Assembly (NCBI RefSeq): GCF_017876155.1
Contig: NZ_JAGINP010000018.1
Location: forward strand, 124,001 to 188,000
Origin: Azospirillum rugosum
Lineage (GTDB): Bacteria; Pseudomonadota; Alphaproteobacteria; Azospirillales; Azospirillaceae
Direction of reading: 5' to 3'
DNA: 64,000 nucleotides
Shown: piece by piece, positions 34,762 to 43,593 of the stretch
Layout: every line of letters starts with the position of its first letter
Numbering within the stretch: position 1 is the first letter of the stretch
Translations under genes and position numbers: made by a program
The notes under the pieces: generated by a model
Database searches by the model: none
What the model was told of the DNA's origin: nothing
Seen by the model: the letters and a program-made list of their open reading frames with translations, nothing else

Positions 34762-34944
34762 ATGCAACCGATCGAAACGATTGAAGTGGAAACCCTGACC
34801 GTTGGCTGCGACGGCGGCGGCGGTGCGCTGGGCCATCCGCTGGTCTACCTGACGCTGAGCGCCGAGGGCCGCGCCGAGTGCCCCTACTGCTCGCGCCGGT
34901 ACGTCCTGAAGGAAGGCGCCAGGACGGGCACCCACGGCCACTGA
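34762..34944 (+). CDS. zinc-finger CHCC domain protein (NDUFS6-like)
   Basis: 60 residues. One Cys, one His and a C-x2-C pair (GCDGG..., GHP, CPYC) form the zf-CHCC zinc site known from the mitochondrial complex I accessory subunit NDUFS6 and its alphaproteobacterial relatives. The ATG at 34762 is nine bases after GGAGG; the ATG at 34753 touches that site and is too close. A terminator follows, so it is monocistronic. Confidence 0.88.
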   Translation: MQPIETIEVETLTVGCDGGGGALGHPLVYLTLSAEGRAECPYCSRRYVLKEGARTGTHGH

Positions 34945-34973
34945 GGCCGGGTACCCGCAGATCCCCAAGAGAC

Positions 34974-35002
34974 AGGGCCGGAGCGATCCGGCCCTTTCTT
35001 TT
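34974..35002 (+). terminator. intrinsic terminator after the zinc-finger gene
   Basis: AGGGCCGGA, loop GCGA, TCCGGCCCT, then TTCTTTTT. Confidence 0.92.
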
Positions 35003-35220
35003 TGCCCACTCGTTCCCTCTGCGGAACGATGCCGCACCGGCCACGATGGGCCTTTCATTGCAATTGTGAAAAATATAAAACGATCTGCCTTGACGCGCGC
35101 CGCGATCCGCCTTCTACTTTTTCGCGGCGCACAAAGAGGCACAAGTCGAAATCCTTCGTTCGAGTTCGAATAATGCTTTTCCCCGAGGGTGCCGCTCTTG
35201 CGTCAGATGAGGCCCGATCC

Positions 35221-37302
35221 ATGAGCCAAGAGACGGAAGAGCAGTACAGAAGTATTTTCGAGAACGCGGTCGAGGGCATTTATCAGACCACGGTGGACGG
35301 CCGTTACCTGCGGGTGAACCCCGCGCTGGCGCGGATATACGGCTATCACTCGCCGGAGGACCTGACCGACAACCTGACGGACATTGCCGGGCAACTCTAC
35401 GTCGATCCCGGCAAGCGCGAGGCCTTCGCCCACCTGATGGCGGAGCGCGACGTGGTCACCAACTTCGAGGCGCGCGTCTTCCGCCGCGACGGCTCGATCA
35501 TCTGGATCGCCGAGAACGCGCGCTGCGTGCGCGACGCCGCCAACCGCATCCGCTACTACGAAGGCACCGTCCAGGACATCACCGAGCGCAAGCAGCACGA
35601 GGAGAAGATCCGCCTGCTCGCCACCGTGTTCGAAAGCGTGGCGGACGGCATCCTGATCGTCGATCCCGACATGACGGTGCAGGCGGTCAACCCGGCCTAC
35701 GAGGTGATGACCAGCTTCCAGCGGGAGGAGCTGCTGAACCGCCCCCTGGTGCTCTTCGCGCCGGGCTCGCACGAGCGCAGCTTCATCGAGGACATCTGGC
35801 GCACGGCACGCCGCGACGGGCGCTGGCAGGGCGAGGTGACCAGCTTCCGCCATTCCGGCGACGCCTTCGCCGCCTCCCTGTCGGTCACCGCGGTGCGCGC
35901 GCCGGGCGGGGCGCTGGAGCACTATGTGCTGACGCTCGCCGACATCAGCCAGCGCAAGTACCAGGAGCACCAGATCCGCTACCAGGCCAGCTTCGACCGG
36001 CTGACCGACCTGCCCAACCGCTGGCTGGTCTGCGAACGGCTGGAGGAGGCGATCACCCGGGCGCAGCGCATGCGCACCAAGGTGGCGGTGGCCTTCCTGG
36101 ACCTGAACCGCTTCAAGCAGGTGAACGACACGCTGGGCCACCACGCCGGCGACGACCTGCTGAAGCTGGTGGCCAAGCGCCTGCGCAACTGCACGCGGGT
36201 GTCGGACACGGTGGGCCGGCTGGGCGGCGACGAGTTCCTGATCGTGGCCCCGGACGCCGCCGACCGCGCCTCGGGCGCCCGGCTGGTGGAGAAGATCCTC
36301 TATTCGATGGGCGAGCCCTTCGCCGTCCACAACCAGGAGCTTTTCTGCGGCGCCTCCATCGGCGTGGCCTTCTACCCCGACGACGGGGAGACGGCCGACC
36401 AGCTCCTGCGCAACGCCGACCTCGCCATGTACCACGCGAAGCGCAACCCGGAGTGCAAGTTCGTCTTCTACGAGGACGGCATGCGCGAGCGGACCGGCTT
36501 CACCCTGGGTCTGGAAAGCGACCTGCGCCGCGCCGCCGTGACCGGCGACGAGTTCGAGCTGCATTTCCAGCCCAAGGTGGAGATGGAGCACGGCAGCCGA
36601 AGGGTCATCGGCGCCGAGGCCCTGATCCGCTGGCGCCACCCGGTCCGCGGCCTGGTCAGCCCGGCCGAGTTCATCCCGCTGGCCGAGGAAACCGGCCTGA
36701 TCTGGGAAATCGGCGCCTGGACCCTAAGGGACGCCTGCCGCCGCCTGTCCGGCTGGATCGCGTCGGGCCTGGAGATCGCCTCGGTCTCCGTCAACCTCTC
36801 CCCCCGCCAGTTCCAGGACGCCCGCCTCGTGAACTTCGTCCGCGACGTGGTCGAATCCACCGGCGTCCCGCCCGAACGGCTGGAACTGGAACTGACCGAA
36901 GGCGCCATGATCGGCGACATCGAAAAGGCGGTGACGATCCTGCACGGCCTGAAGGACATCGGCGTCCGCCTGTCCATCGACGACTTCGGCACCGGCTATT
37001 CCTCGCTGGCCTACCTGAAGCGCTTCCCCATCAACACCCTGAAGATCGACCGCAGCTTCGTCCGCGACATCGTCCAGTCGGCGACCGACCCGGCCATCGT
37101 CGGCACCATCGTAAACCTCGCCGACAGCCTGGGCTTCGACACCATCGCCGAAGGCGTGGAAACCGAGGAGCAGGCGGAAATGCTGCGCCGGCAGAGGTGC
37201 ACGAGAATCCAGGGGTTCCTGATCAGCCGGCCGTTGGATGTGGACGCGTTCGAGAGGTTTGTTGCGGAGAGCAATGTGGAGCGGGAAGTCCCTACGAATT
37301 AG
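35221..37302 (+). CDS. PAS-PAS-GGDEF-EAL cyclic-di-GMP signalling protein
   Basis: 693 residues. Two PAS domains (about 5-125 and 130-250) are followed by GGDEF (about 265-420) and EAL (about 430-690) domains. GGDEF is intact and preceded five residues earlier by RVSD, a classical inhibitory I-site. The EAL part has EALIRWRHP, VNLSPRQF, LELTEG, DDFGTGYSSL, KIDRSF, EGVETEEQ and QGFLISRP, so both synthase and phosphodiesterase activities are possible. No membrane segment is seen; a cytoplasmic sensor is predicted. The start at 35221 places PAS1 at the N-terminus; an ATG at 35173 adds 16 residues but has no ribosome-binding site. Confidence 0.92.
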   Translation: MSQETEEQYRSIFENAVEGIYQTTVDGRYLRVNPALARIYGYHSPEDLTDNLTDIAGQLYVDPGKREAFAHLMAERDVVTNFEARVFRRDGSIIWIAENARCVRDAANRIRYYEGTVQDITERKQHEEKIRLLATVFESVADGILIVDPDMTVQAVNPAYEVMTSFQREELLNRPLVLFAPGSHERSFIEDIWRTARRDGRWQGEVTSFRHSGDAFAASLSVTAVRAPGGALEHYVLTLADISQRKYQEHQIRYQASFDRLTDLPNRWLVCERLEEAITRAQRMRTKVAVAFLDLNRFKQVNDTLGHHAGDDLLKLVAKRLRNCTRVSDTVGRLGGDEFLIVAPDAADRASGARLVEKILYSMGEPFAVHNQELFCGASIGVAFYPDDGETADQLLRNADLAMYHAKRNPECKFVFYEDGMRERTGFTLGLESDLRRAAVTGDEFELHFQPKVEMEHGSRRVIGAEALIRWRHPVRGLVSPAEFIPLAEETGLIWEIGAWTLRDACRRLSGWIASGLEIASVSVNLSPRQFQDARLVNFVRDVVESTGVPPERLELELTEGAMIGDIEKAVTILHGLKDIGVRLSIDDFGTGYSSLAYLKRFPINTLKIDRSFVRDIVQSATDPAIVGTIVNLADSLGFDTIAEGVETEEQAEMLRRQRCTRIQGFLISRPLDVDAFERFVAESNVEREVPTN

Positions 37303-37380
37303 CAAATCGCCCAGAACGCGAGAATAAACATTAGATGCGCGCCATCTCAATGCTTAGCACATATTTCCGAGGAGTTCGCT

Positions 37381-38121
37381 GTGAAACCAAAGATATTCAT
37401 CGCATCTTCGGTTGAGAACCTTGATATTGCTTATGCTGCTCAGGAAGCACTGGAGCACGACGTCGAAGCCACAGTTTGGTCCCAGGGAGTATTCACTCCA
37501 TCGAGAACAGCAATGGCGTCTTTGATAGACGTACTGGACGACAGTGACTTCGGTTTATTCATATTTTCGCCGGACGATATCGTAAACTTTAGAGACTGTT
37601 CGCTCAATGCCGTCCGAGATAACGTAGTTTTTGAATTAGGTTTGTTTATTGGAAGATTGGGGAGTGACCGCTGCTTTATGGTCGTCCCGAGAGGTGTTGA
37701 AGACCTTCATTTTCCAACCGATCTCTTAGGCCTCACACCTGCAACCTACGATCCTGATCGACAAGATGGCAACATGGTTGCTTCTTTGGGGCCCGCTTGC
37801 AATCGCATTCGGAAAGCTATTGCGCGAATCGGCCTTTTAAAGACCCAAACTTTGCAGGCAATGAATGCGATATCTGAACCGGCCTTTGCGCCAATTTCCG
37901 ATCAAAATGATTGTATCCTTTTGATCCAATCTTGGATGGGCGCAAGGACAGAAGACGATAACTGTAGAGCAATCCGATATACTGACGTTGATAGAGAGTT
38001 AAAGTTACTCCCAGGATCTGCAGAAAAGTACATTCAGAAGGCAGCCGAGAATTGGGACTACAAGTTAGAACGGAAGGGGAAAGATTTCATACTGTTCGCG
38101 AAAAATTACATTTACTTCTAA
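37381..38121 (+). CDS. TIR-like (PF10137/CAP12-type) nucleotide-binding protein, probable defence effector
   Basis: 246 residues. The N-terminal TIR-like domain (about 3-150) starts with KIFIASS, has DDSDFGLFIFSPDD near 53-66 and NVVFELGLFIGRLG near 81-94, where Glu85 corresponds to the catalytic glutamate of NAD-cleaving bacterial TIR domains. The family includes the Cap12 (CBASS) and PycTIR (Pycsar) effectors. The C-terminal 90 residues are not recognised; the last 50 could be a small winged-helix-like fold. No cyclase or sensor gene is adjacent. Base composition is clearly A+T-richer than neighbours, and CTT/TTT-type codons are frequent, which points to horizontal acquisition. The start is GTG at 37381 with GGAG six bases upstream. 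Confidence 0.8.
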   Translation: MKPKIFIASSVENLDIAYAAQEALEHDVEATVWSQGVFTPSRTAMASLIDVLDDSDFGLFIFSPDDIVNFRDCSLNAVRDNVVFELGLFIGRLGSDRCFMVVPRGVEDLHFPTDLLGLTPATYDPDRQDGNMVASLGPACNRIRKAIARIGLLKTQTLQAMNAISEPAFAPISDQNDCILLIQSWMGARTEDDNCRAIRYTDVDRELKLLPGSAEKYIQKAAENWDYKLERKGKDFILFAKNYIYF

Positions 38122-38136
38122 TAGCATCCCACAGTT

Positions 38137-38223
38137 CGTAGGTTGGGTGAAGCGCCAGCGCAACCCAACACACGCTGCCATGGGAAGGCTGTTGGGTTTC
38201 GCTTGCGCTCCACCCAACCTACA
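38137..38223. repeat. GTAGGTTGGGTG-type inverted repeat, copy 3
   Basis: Ends CGTAGGTTGGGTG and CACCCAACCTAC with an inner GCAACCCAACA/TGTTGGGTTTC pair. It lies between the stop codons of the TIR-like gene and the convergent antitoxin gene. Confidence 0.85.
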
Positions 38224-38226
38224 CTC

Positions 38227-38595
38227 CTACACTCCAGTATCCGTCGCCACCGCTCGCCGCACTGTATCTGGGCTCTGCGCAATAACCTTCAACAGCGTCT
38301 GCGCCGGACCTTCCGGTTCGCGACGATGGTTCTCCCAATCGCGCAACGTCCAGACATTGACGCCAAAGTCGCGCGCGAACTCCTCTTGGGTTAAGCCTAG
38401 CTGTTTGCGCAGGAAGCGCACATCCGGATAAGGGCGGCGCACGGTGAAATGTTCCACATCGACGCCACCAAGACTTGGTGCGGTGTCGGGATCCTCGGCG
38501 ATCTGGCGCGCAATCTCTTCATCGGTCGTGGCACGAACCTTCGCCATGTCGGTCGCTCGGGCCTTCGCCGCGTCATCCAGGGAAAAAGGCTTCAT
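38227..38595 (-). CDS. XRE-type helix-turn-helix antitoxin
   Basis: 122 residues. The C-terminal half (about 66-115) is an HTH domain with LGLTQEEFARDFGVNVWTL; the acidic N-terminal helix region would bind the toxin. The ATG at 38595 overlaps the 3' end of the brnT-like toxin gene by 23 bases, with GGAG upstream. BrnT is usually paired with BrnA (a ribbon-helix-helix protein), so an XRE-type partner is a variant arrangement. Such antitoxins normally repress their own operon. Confidence 0.85.
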   Translation of the reverse strand: MKPFSLDDAAKARATDMAKVRATTDEEIARQIAEDPDTAPSLGGVDVEHFTVRRPYPDVRFLRKQLGLTQEEFARDFGVNVWTLRDWENHRREPEGPAQTLLKVIAQSPDTVRRAVATDTGV

Positions 38596-38872
38596 AGACT
38601 CTTCGCTCCTGCCGATCCGCCCGCCGGGCGGAAATGATCCAACGCATCGGTTCGCCGTCATCACTGGTCCGCCATGTGTAGACGACGGCGAACACCAACC
38701 CGTCGGTGCGCCCAAGGGCGATGATCCGCTCCTCCCCATAATTCCGCCGGGCATCCTCCCGCTCGATCGTGGGGCCGAGAAAAACACGGGCGGCGTACAG
38801 AAAACCGAAGCCGCGCTCCCGCTCGTTCTTCTCGCTCTTGGGCGGGTCAAATCCGATTAAGTCACTCAGCAT
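38573..38872 (-). CDS. brnT: BrnT-family ribonuclease toxin
   Basis: 99 residues with the family pattern DLIGFDPPKSEKNERERGF, then AARVFLG, YGEERIIALGR and WRTSDDGEP...RIISARRADRQERRVYE. BrnT has a RelE-like fold and cleaves RNA, inhibiting translation until neutralised. The ATG at 38872 gives the standard N-terminus (MLSDLIGFDP); an upstream in-frame codon at 38914 adds a non-matching extension. It is translated just ahead of its antitoxin. Confidence 0.88.
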   Translation of the reverse strand: MLSDLIGFDPPKSEKNERERGFGFLYAARVFLGPTIEREDARRNYGEERIIALGRTDGLVFAVVYTWRTSDDGEPMRWIISARRADRQERRVYEAFFPG

Positions 38873-38988
38873 GATATGGCATTGCCCTATTTGGCGACAA
38901 GGAGCATGTTGCATTTTCCGTCACGGGAACTCCGCCAACCCTACCCAACGCGTAGGACAGACCGGAAGTGACCCACCCTGAAGCCATG

Positions 38989-39216
38989 TTATGGCGCAAC
39001 ACCCCGGAATGCTGGCTTTGTCGCAATCAGTTCTGACAAAATCCCATTCTCTATGGTGAGAGCCTGACCAAAAATCTCAATTGACGAAAACCAGATCTTC
39101 AGCTCGCCCGGCGCGGGCTTATGCTCGCCACGTGCCATCGCCATCAGCCGTGCTTTTTGCTGCTCATAGGTGGCGATGCTCACCGTCACACTCTGTTCGG
39201 TCATTGCCGCAGCCAT
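38989..39216 (-). pseudogene. truncated HVO_A0114-type HTH antitoxin
   Basis: 75 residues are open. The stretch RGEHKPAPGELKIWFSSIEIFGQAL matches, by eye, the N-terminal half of HVO_A0114-like antitoxins (about 110-130 residues), which continue into an HTH domain. Here the frame drifts into an unrelated tail (PAFRGVAP) and stops, so the DNA-binding part is missing. No toxin partner gene is recognisable upstream. Most likely a decayed toxin-antitoxin remnant; a short functional protein is less likely. Confidence 0.5.
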
Positions 39217-39490
39217 TTCTTTTCGTCTTCGCCCCCACGCCCTGTGAGGGATCTTGCATACTCAGATACTCGCGCACGGATGCTTGTGCATGCACACGCT
39301 AGAATGTGAGCGTTGCCCTGTCAAACATAAATACGCGCAGCGCGAGTCATGTTACTTTCCTCCATCAAGTCATTCTCTTTCGAAGCATTACCGCCACCTC
39401 CTCGGCGCCCGCGCCGCGCTTGAGACCAGCGCGCCTGATCTTGGTGCCTTGGTGGTGAAATCTCTTGCGCATCACGCGCTCCGCGGACGA
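39217..39490. other. non-coding, A+T-richer accessory spacer
   Basis: No supported gene. Base composition is mixed, with short possible remnants on the - strand (for example the nine-codon frame MTRAARIYV ending at 39321). It may be the decayed partner of the truncated antitoxin. Confidence 0.4.
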
Positions 39491-39608
39491 TTAACCACAG
39501 AGACACGGAGACACAGAGGGATTTTTCCCGCCCCTCCCCCACCAGCGGCTCACCACCCCACCCGGCCCCCCTCCGCATCGATCTCTGTGTCTCCGTGTCT
39601 CTGTGGTT
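39491..39608. repeat. CCACAGAGACACGGAGACAC inverted repeat
   Basis: The left arm TTAACCACAGAGACACGG and the right arm CCGTGTCTCTGTGGTT flank a 70-base C-rich core. It belongs to the widespread 'ACAGAGACACGGAG' intergenic repeat type. Confidence 0.85.
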
Positions 39609-39680
39609 CCCCACCGCTCCGGTTGCGTCCCACCACCAAATCCGCTAGGATCAAAGTCACAAACGGGCGAGATCCGCCCA

Positions 39681-39731
39681 ATGCGACATCACCGCGTTTC
39701 ATGTTTCATAGCGTTTCACGGTGTTTCATTC
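39681..39731. repeat. GTTTCAT/ATGAAAC repeat, copy A
   Basis: Core GTTTCATAGCGTTTCACGG followed by TGTTTCATT, with an additional GTTTCAT on the left. Copies B and C are at 53366 and 59603 (inverted). It lies 88 bases upstream of polA. Confidence 0.85.
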
Positions 39732-39818
39732 CGCGCGCCGAAATCCGCCCGGCGGCGCCCCCTCGACTCTCGGCGCGCCTTCGGCCATGGTAGCGCCCCA
39801 AAGGGAAGAGACCGCGCC

Positions 39819-42743
39819 ATGTCCGACGAAAAGACCGCCGACGAAAAGACCGCCGACGAAAAGACCGCCGACCAGACGACCGAAGCGACCGACACGCCAG
39901 CGCCCGCCCCCGCCGGGGACGGCAGCGGCCTGTACCTCGTGGACGGGTCGGGCTTCATCTTCCGGGCCTTCCACGCCCTGCCGATGCTGAACCGGCCGGA
40001 TGGAACGCCGGTGAACGCGGTGTTGGGCTTCTCCAACATGCTGCTGAAGCTGCTGGCGGACCTGAAGGCCTCGGCGGTGGCGGTGGTCTTCGACTCCAAG
40101 CGGCTGAACTTCCGCAACGACTTCTACCCCGACTACAAGGCCCACCGGCCGGAGCCGCCGGAGGAACTGAAGCCCCAGTTCGCCCTGATCCGGGAGGCGA
40201 CGGAGGCCTTCTGCCTGCCCTGCCTGGAGCTGGAGGGGTACGAGGCCGACGACCTGATCGCCACCTACGCGCGCCTCGCGGTTGAGGCCGGGCGCGAGGT
40301 GACCATCGTGTCCTCGGACAAGGACATGATGCAGCTGGTGCGGCCGGGCGTGCGGATGCTCGACCCGCTGAAGAACAAGCCGATCGGCCCCGACGAGGTG
40401 TTCGAGAAGTTCGGCGTCGCCCCCGACAAGGTGGTGGACGTGCAGGCTCTGGCCGGCGACAGTGTGGACAACGTGCCGGGCGTGCCGGGCATCGGCGTGA
40501 AGACCGCGGCCCAGCTGATCACCGAGTACGGCGACCTGGAATCCCTGCTGGCGCGCGCCGGGGAGATCAAGCAGCCGGCCCGCCGGCAGAAGCTGATCGA
40601 CTACGCGGAGCAGGCGCGGATCTCCCGCCGCCTCGTCCTGCTGGACGACCACGCCCCGCCGCCGAAGCCGCTGGAGGAGCTGCGCGTCCGCGAGCCCGAC
40701 CACCAGAAGCTGATCGACTTCCTGAAGGCTCAGGGCTTCCGCACCATCGTCGGCCGGGTCGAGGCGGAGATGCGCAAGGACGGCACCATCGCCGACGGCG
40801 CCGGTGCCTCCCCTGCCCCTGCGCCGACGACGGCAACGCCGACCCCGGCCCCCGCGGGCGAGGCGCGCAGCCGCCCCGCCCCGCCGACCGACGTGGAGAA
40901 GCGCTACGAGCTGGTCCAGGACCTCGGCGCGCTGGCCGCCTGGGTGGAGCGCGCCCGCGCCACCGGCATCCTGGCCGTGGACACGGAGACGGACAGTCTG
41001 ACGCCCGCCACCGCGACGCTGGTCGGCATCTCGCTGGCGACGGAGCCGGGGCTGGCCTGCTACATCCCGCTGGCCCACAAGGCCGCCGGGGCCGCCGCCG
41101 CGGGCGAGCTGTCCTTCGACACGGCGGAGGCGCCGCCGCAGATCCCCGTCGCCGACGTCATGGCGGCGCTGAAGGACGTTCTGGAAGACCCGTCGGTCCT
41201 GAAGATCGGCCACAACTTCAAGTTCGACCACCAGCTGTTCGCCCGGCACGGCGTCCGCGTGGCGCCGGTGGACGACAGCATGCTGATCTCCTACGTGCTG
41301 GAGGGCGGCGCCCACGGCCACGGCATGGACGAGCTGGCGGAGCTGCACCTCGCCTACCGCCCGATCTCCTACGCGGAGGTCTGCGGCACCGGCAAGGCGA
41401 AGATCACCTTCGACCGCGTGCCTCTGGACAAGGCCCTGGCCTACGCGGCGGAGGACGCGGACATCACGCTGCGCCTGTGGCGGGTGCTGAAGCCGCGCCT
41501 CGTCGACGACCGCATGGTCACCGTCTACGAGACGCTGGAACGCCCGCTGGTCCCGGTCATCGCCGATATGGAATCCTGCGGCATCCGCGTGGACCGCGCC
41601 GCACTCGCCCGCCTGTCCCAGGACCTCGCCATCCGGCTGGCGGAGATCGAGACGGAGGTCCACAAGCTCGCCAACCGCAGCTTCAACATCGGCTCGCCCA
41701 AGCAGCTCGGCGAGATCCTGTTCGACGAGCTGAAGCTCGGCACCGGCAAGAAGGGCAAGACCGGCGCCTATTCCACCGATTCGAGCGTGCTGGAGGAATT
41801 GGCGGAGCAGGGTCACACCATCGCCCAGCGGGTGCTGGACTGGCGCCAGCTGGCCAAGCTGAAGAGCACCTACACCGACGCGCTCCAGGCCCAGATCGTG
41901 GAGGGCACGGAGCGGGTGCACACCGCCTTCGCCATGGCGGTGACCAACACCGGCCGCCTGTCCTCGACCGACCCGAACCTGCAGAACATCCCCGTCCGCA
42001 CGGAGGAAGGGCGCAAGATCCGCCGCGCCTTCGTCGCCGCCCCCGGCCACAAGCTGATCTCCGTCGACTATTCGCAGATCGAGCTGCGGCTGGTCGCGGA
42101 GATGGCGAACATCGCCGCGCTGAAACAGGCCTTCCAGGACGGCATCGACATTCACGCGGCGACCGCGTCCCAGGTCTTCGGCGTGCCGCTCGACCAGATG
42201 ACCTCTGAGATCCGGCGCAAGGCCAAGGCGATCAACTTCGGCATCATCTACGGCATCTCCGGCTTCGGGCTCGGCCGGCAGCTCGGCATCATGCCGGGCG
42301 AGGCCAACGCCTTCATCAAGGCCTATTTCGAGCGCTTCCACGAGCTGAAGGTCTGGATGGAGGCGACCAAGGCCTTCGCCCGGCAGCACGGCCATGTGGT
42401 GACCCTGTTCGGCCGGCGCTGCTACATCCCGGGCATCCACGAGAAGAACGCCGCCCGCCGCGCCTTCGCCGAGCGCCAGGCCACCAACGCCCCCATCCAG
42501 GGCACCGCGGCCGACATCATGAAGCGCGCCATGGCCCGCGTCCCCGCCGCCCTGAAGGACGCCGGCTTCGACGACGTCCGCATGCTCCTCCAGGTCCACG
42601 ACGAACTGCTGTTCGAGGTGCCCGAGGCCAAGGCGGAAGCCGCCGCAAAGCTGGTGCGGGAGGTCATGGAAGGCGCCGCCACCCTCGGCGTCCCCCTGGT
42701 CGCCGAAGCCGGCATCGGCGACAACTGGGACGAGGCGCATTGA
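39819..42743 (+). CDS. polA: DNA polymerase I
   Basis: 974 residues. The 5'-3' exonuclease domain (about 35-330) starts YLVDGSGFIFRAFHALP. A Pro/Ala linker (about 325-355) leads to the 3'-5' exonuclease (about 365-550), with the DxE metal residues in VDTETDSLTP, KIGHNFKFDHQ and YAAEDAD intact, so proofreading should work. The polymerase domain has motif A SVDYSQIELR, motif B RRKAKAINFGIIYG and motif C QVHDELLFE. The N-terminus carries three copies of DEKTA from a 15-base tandem repeat. AGGGAAGAG precedes the ATG at 39819; longer readings pass through repeats. Confidence 0.96.
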   Translation: MSDEKTADEKTADEKTADQTTEATDTPAPAPAGDGSGLYLVDGSGFIFRAFHALPMLNRPDGTPVNAVLGFSNMLLKLLADLKASAVAVVFDSKRLNFRNDFYPDYKAHRPEPPEELKPQFALIREATEAFCLPCLELEGYEADDLIATYARLAVEAGREVTIVSSDKDMMQLVRPGVRMLDPLKNKPIGPDEVFEKFGVAPDKVVDVQALAGDSVDNVPGVPGIGVKTAAQLITEYGDLESLLARAGEIKQPARRQKLIDYAEQARISRRLVLLDDHAPPPKPLEELRVREPDHQKLIDFLKAQGFRTIVGRVEAEMRKDGTIADGAGASPAPAPTTATPTPAPAGEARSRPAPPTDVEKRYELVQDLGALAAWVERARATGILAVDTETDSLTPATATLVGISLATEPGLACYIPLAHKAAGAAAAGELSFDTAEAPPQIPVADVMAALKDVLEDPSVLKIGHNFKFDHQLFARHGVRVAPVDDSMLISYVLEGGAHGHGMDELAELHLAYRPISYAEVCGTGKAKITFDRVPLDKALAYAAEDADITLRLWRVLKPRLVDDRMVTVYETLERPLVPVIADMESCGIRVDRAALARLSQDLAIRLAEIETEVHKLANRSFNIGSPKQLGEILFDELKLGTGKKGKTGAYSTDSSVLEELAEQGHTIAQRVLDWRQLAKLKSTYTDALQAQIVEGTERVHTAFAMAVTNTGRLSSTDPNLQNIPVRTEEGRKIRRAFVAAPGHKLISVDYSQIELRLVAEMANIAALKQAFQDGIDIHAATASQVFGVPLDQMTSEIRRKAKAINFGIIYGISGFGLGRQLGIMPGEANAFIKAYFERFHELKVWMEATKAFARQHGHVVTLFGRRCYIPGIHEKNAARRAFAERQATNAPIQGTAADIMKRAMARVPAALKDAGFDDVRMLLQVHDELLFEVPEAKAEAAAKLVREVMEGAATLGVPLVAEAGIGDNWDEAH

Positions 42744-42765
42744 GGGGGCGCCATACCCCCCACTC

Positions 42766-43593
42766 TCAATCCAAAAAGATGTCCGCCGCCAACTCCGCGC
42801 CCGGCTGCACGGCGTATTGATCCAGGTTGGTGATGCCCTCCTCCGCCAGCACCTCGTCGTCGATGAAGAAGTGGCCGGTGGTGGTCTTGGCGTCCCGGGT
42901 CAGAATGGCGTGGGCGGCGTCGGCCAGGATGTCGGGCTTGCGGCAGTTCTCGAACTCGGCGGCCCCCTTCAGCATGGCGACGGCGGCCGTGCCGATGATG
43001 GTCCGCGGCCACAGGGAGTTCACCGCCACCCGGCCGCGGAACTCGGCGCTCATGCCCAGCGTGCACAGGCTCATGGCGTATTTGGCGATGGTGTAGGCGG
43101 TGTGGTGCTGGAACCAGCGCGGGCTCAGGTTCAGCGGCGGCGACAGGGTCAGGATGTGCGGGTTGTCCGCCTTCAGCAGGTGCGGCAGGCAGGCCTGGGA
43201 GCAGGCGAAGGTTCCCCGCCCGTTGACGCCCATCATCAGGTCCCAGCGCTTCATCGGCGTCTCCAGCGTGCCGGTCAGGCTGATGGCGCTGGCGTTGTTG
43301 ACCAGGATGTCGATGCCGCCGAAGGCCTGCACCGTCTTCGCGACCGCGTCGGCCACCTGGGCCTCGTCCCGGATGTCGCAGAGGATGGGGAGAGCCTTGC
43401 CGCCCGCGGCCTCGATCTCCTCCGCGGCGGAATAGATGGTGCCGGGCAGCTTGGGGTGCGGCTCCGCGGTCTTGGCGGCGATGGCGATGCTGGCCCCGTC
43501 GCGCGCGGCGCGCAACGCGATGGCTTTGCCGATGCCCCGGCTGGCGCCGGTGATGAACAGCGTTTTCCCCTGCAGCGACCACGTGCCGGTCAT
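42766..43593 (-). CDS. SDR-family oxidoreductase (HSDL2-like)
   Basis: 275 residues. The cofactor loop TGASRGIG is at about 16-23, NNAS near 99-102, and the Tyr-Lys of the active site in YTIAK. The SPPLNLSPRWFQHHTAYTIA stretch and the extended C-terminus resemble hydroxysteroid dehydrogenase-like protein 2 and related bacterial SDRs, thought to act on acyl or fatty-acid-derived carbonyls. GGGGGAGGAAC precedes the ATG. It is convergent with polA and divergent from the secreted-protein gene. Confidence 0.88.
   Translation of the reverse strand: MTGTWSLQGKTLFITGASRGIGKAIALRAARDGASIAIAAKTAEPHPKLPGTIYSAAEEIEAAGGKALPILCDIRDEAQVADAVAKTVQAFGGIDILVNNASAISLTGTLETPMKRWDLMMGVNGRGTFACSQACLPHLLKADNPHILTLSPPLNLSPRWFQHHTAYTIAKYAMSLCTLGMSAEFRGRVAVNSLWPRTIIGTAAVAMLKGAAEFENCRKPDILADAAHAILTRDAKTTTGHFFIDDEVLAEEGITNLDQYAVQPGAELAADIFLD

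Noticed and set aside
37381..38121. Complete CBASS, Pycsar or Thoeris operon
   Set aside because: No CD-NTase, cyclase, Sir2/TIR partner or accessory genes flank the TIR-like gene.
39603..39818. Extended polA start
   Set aside because: The extra 72 residues are translated repeat DNA; a good ribosome-binding site precedes 39819.
39726..42740. 1004-codon antisense frame over polA
   Set aside because: Shadow of polA; composition is dominated by Arg, Gly, Ala, Val and His with no domain.
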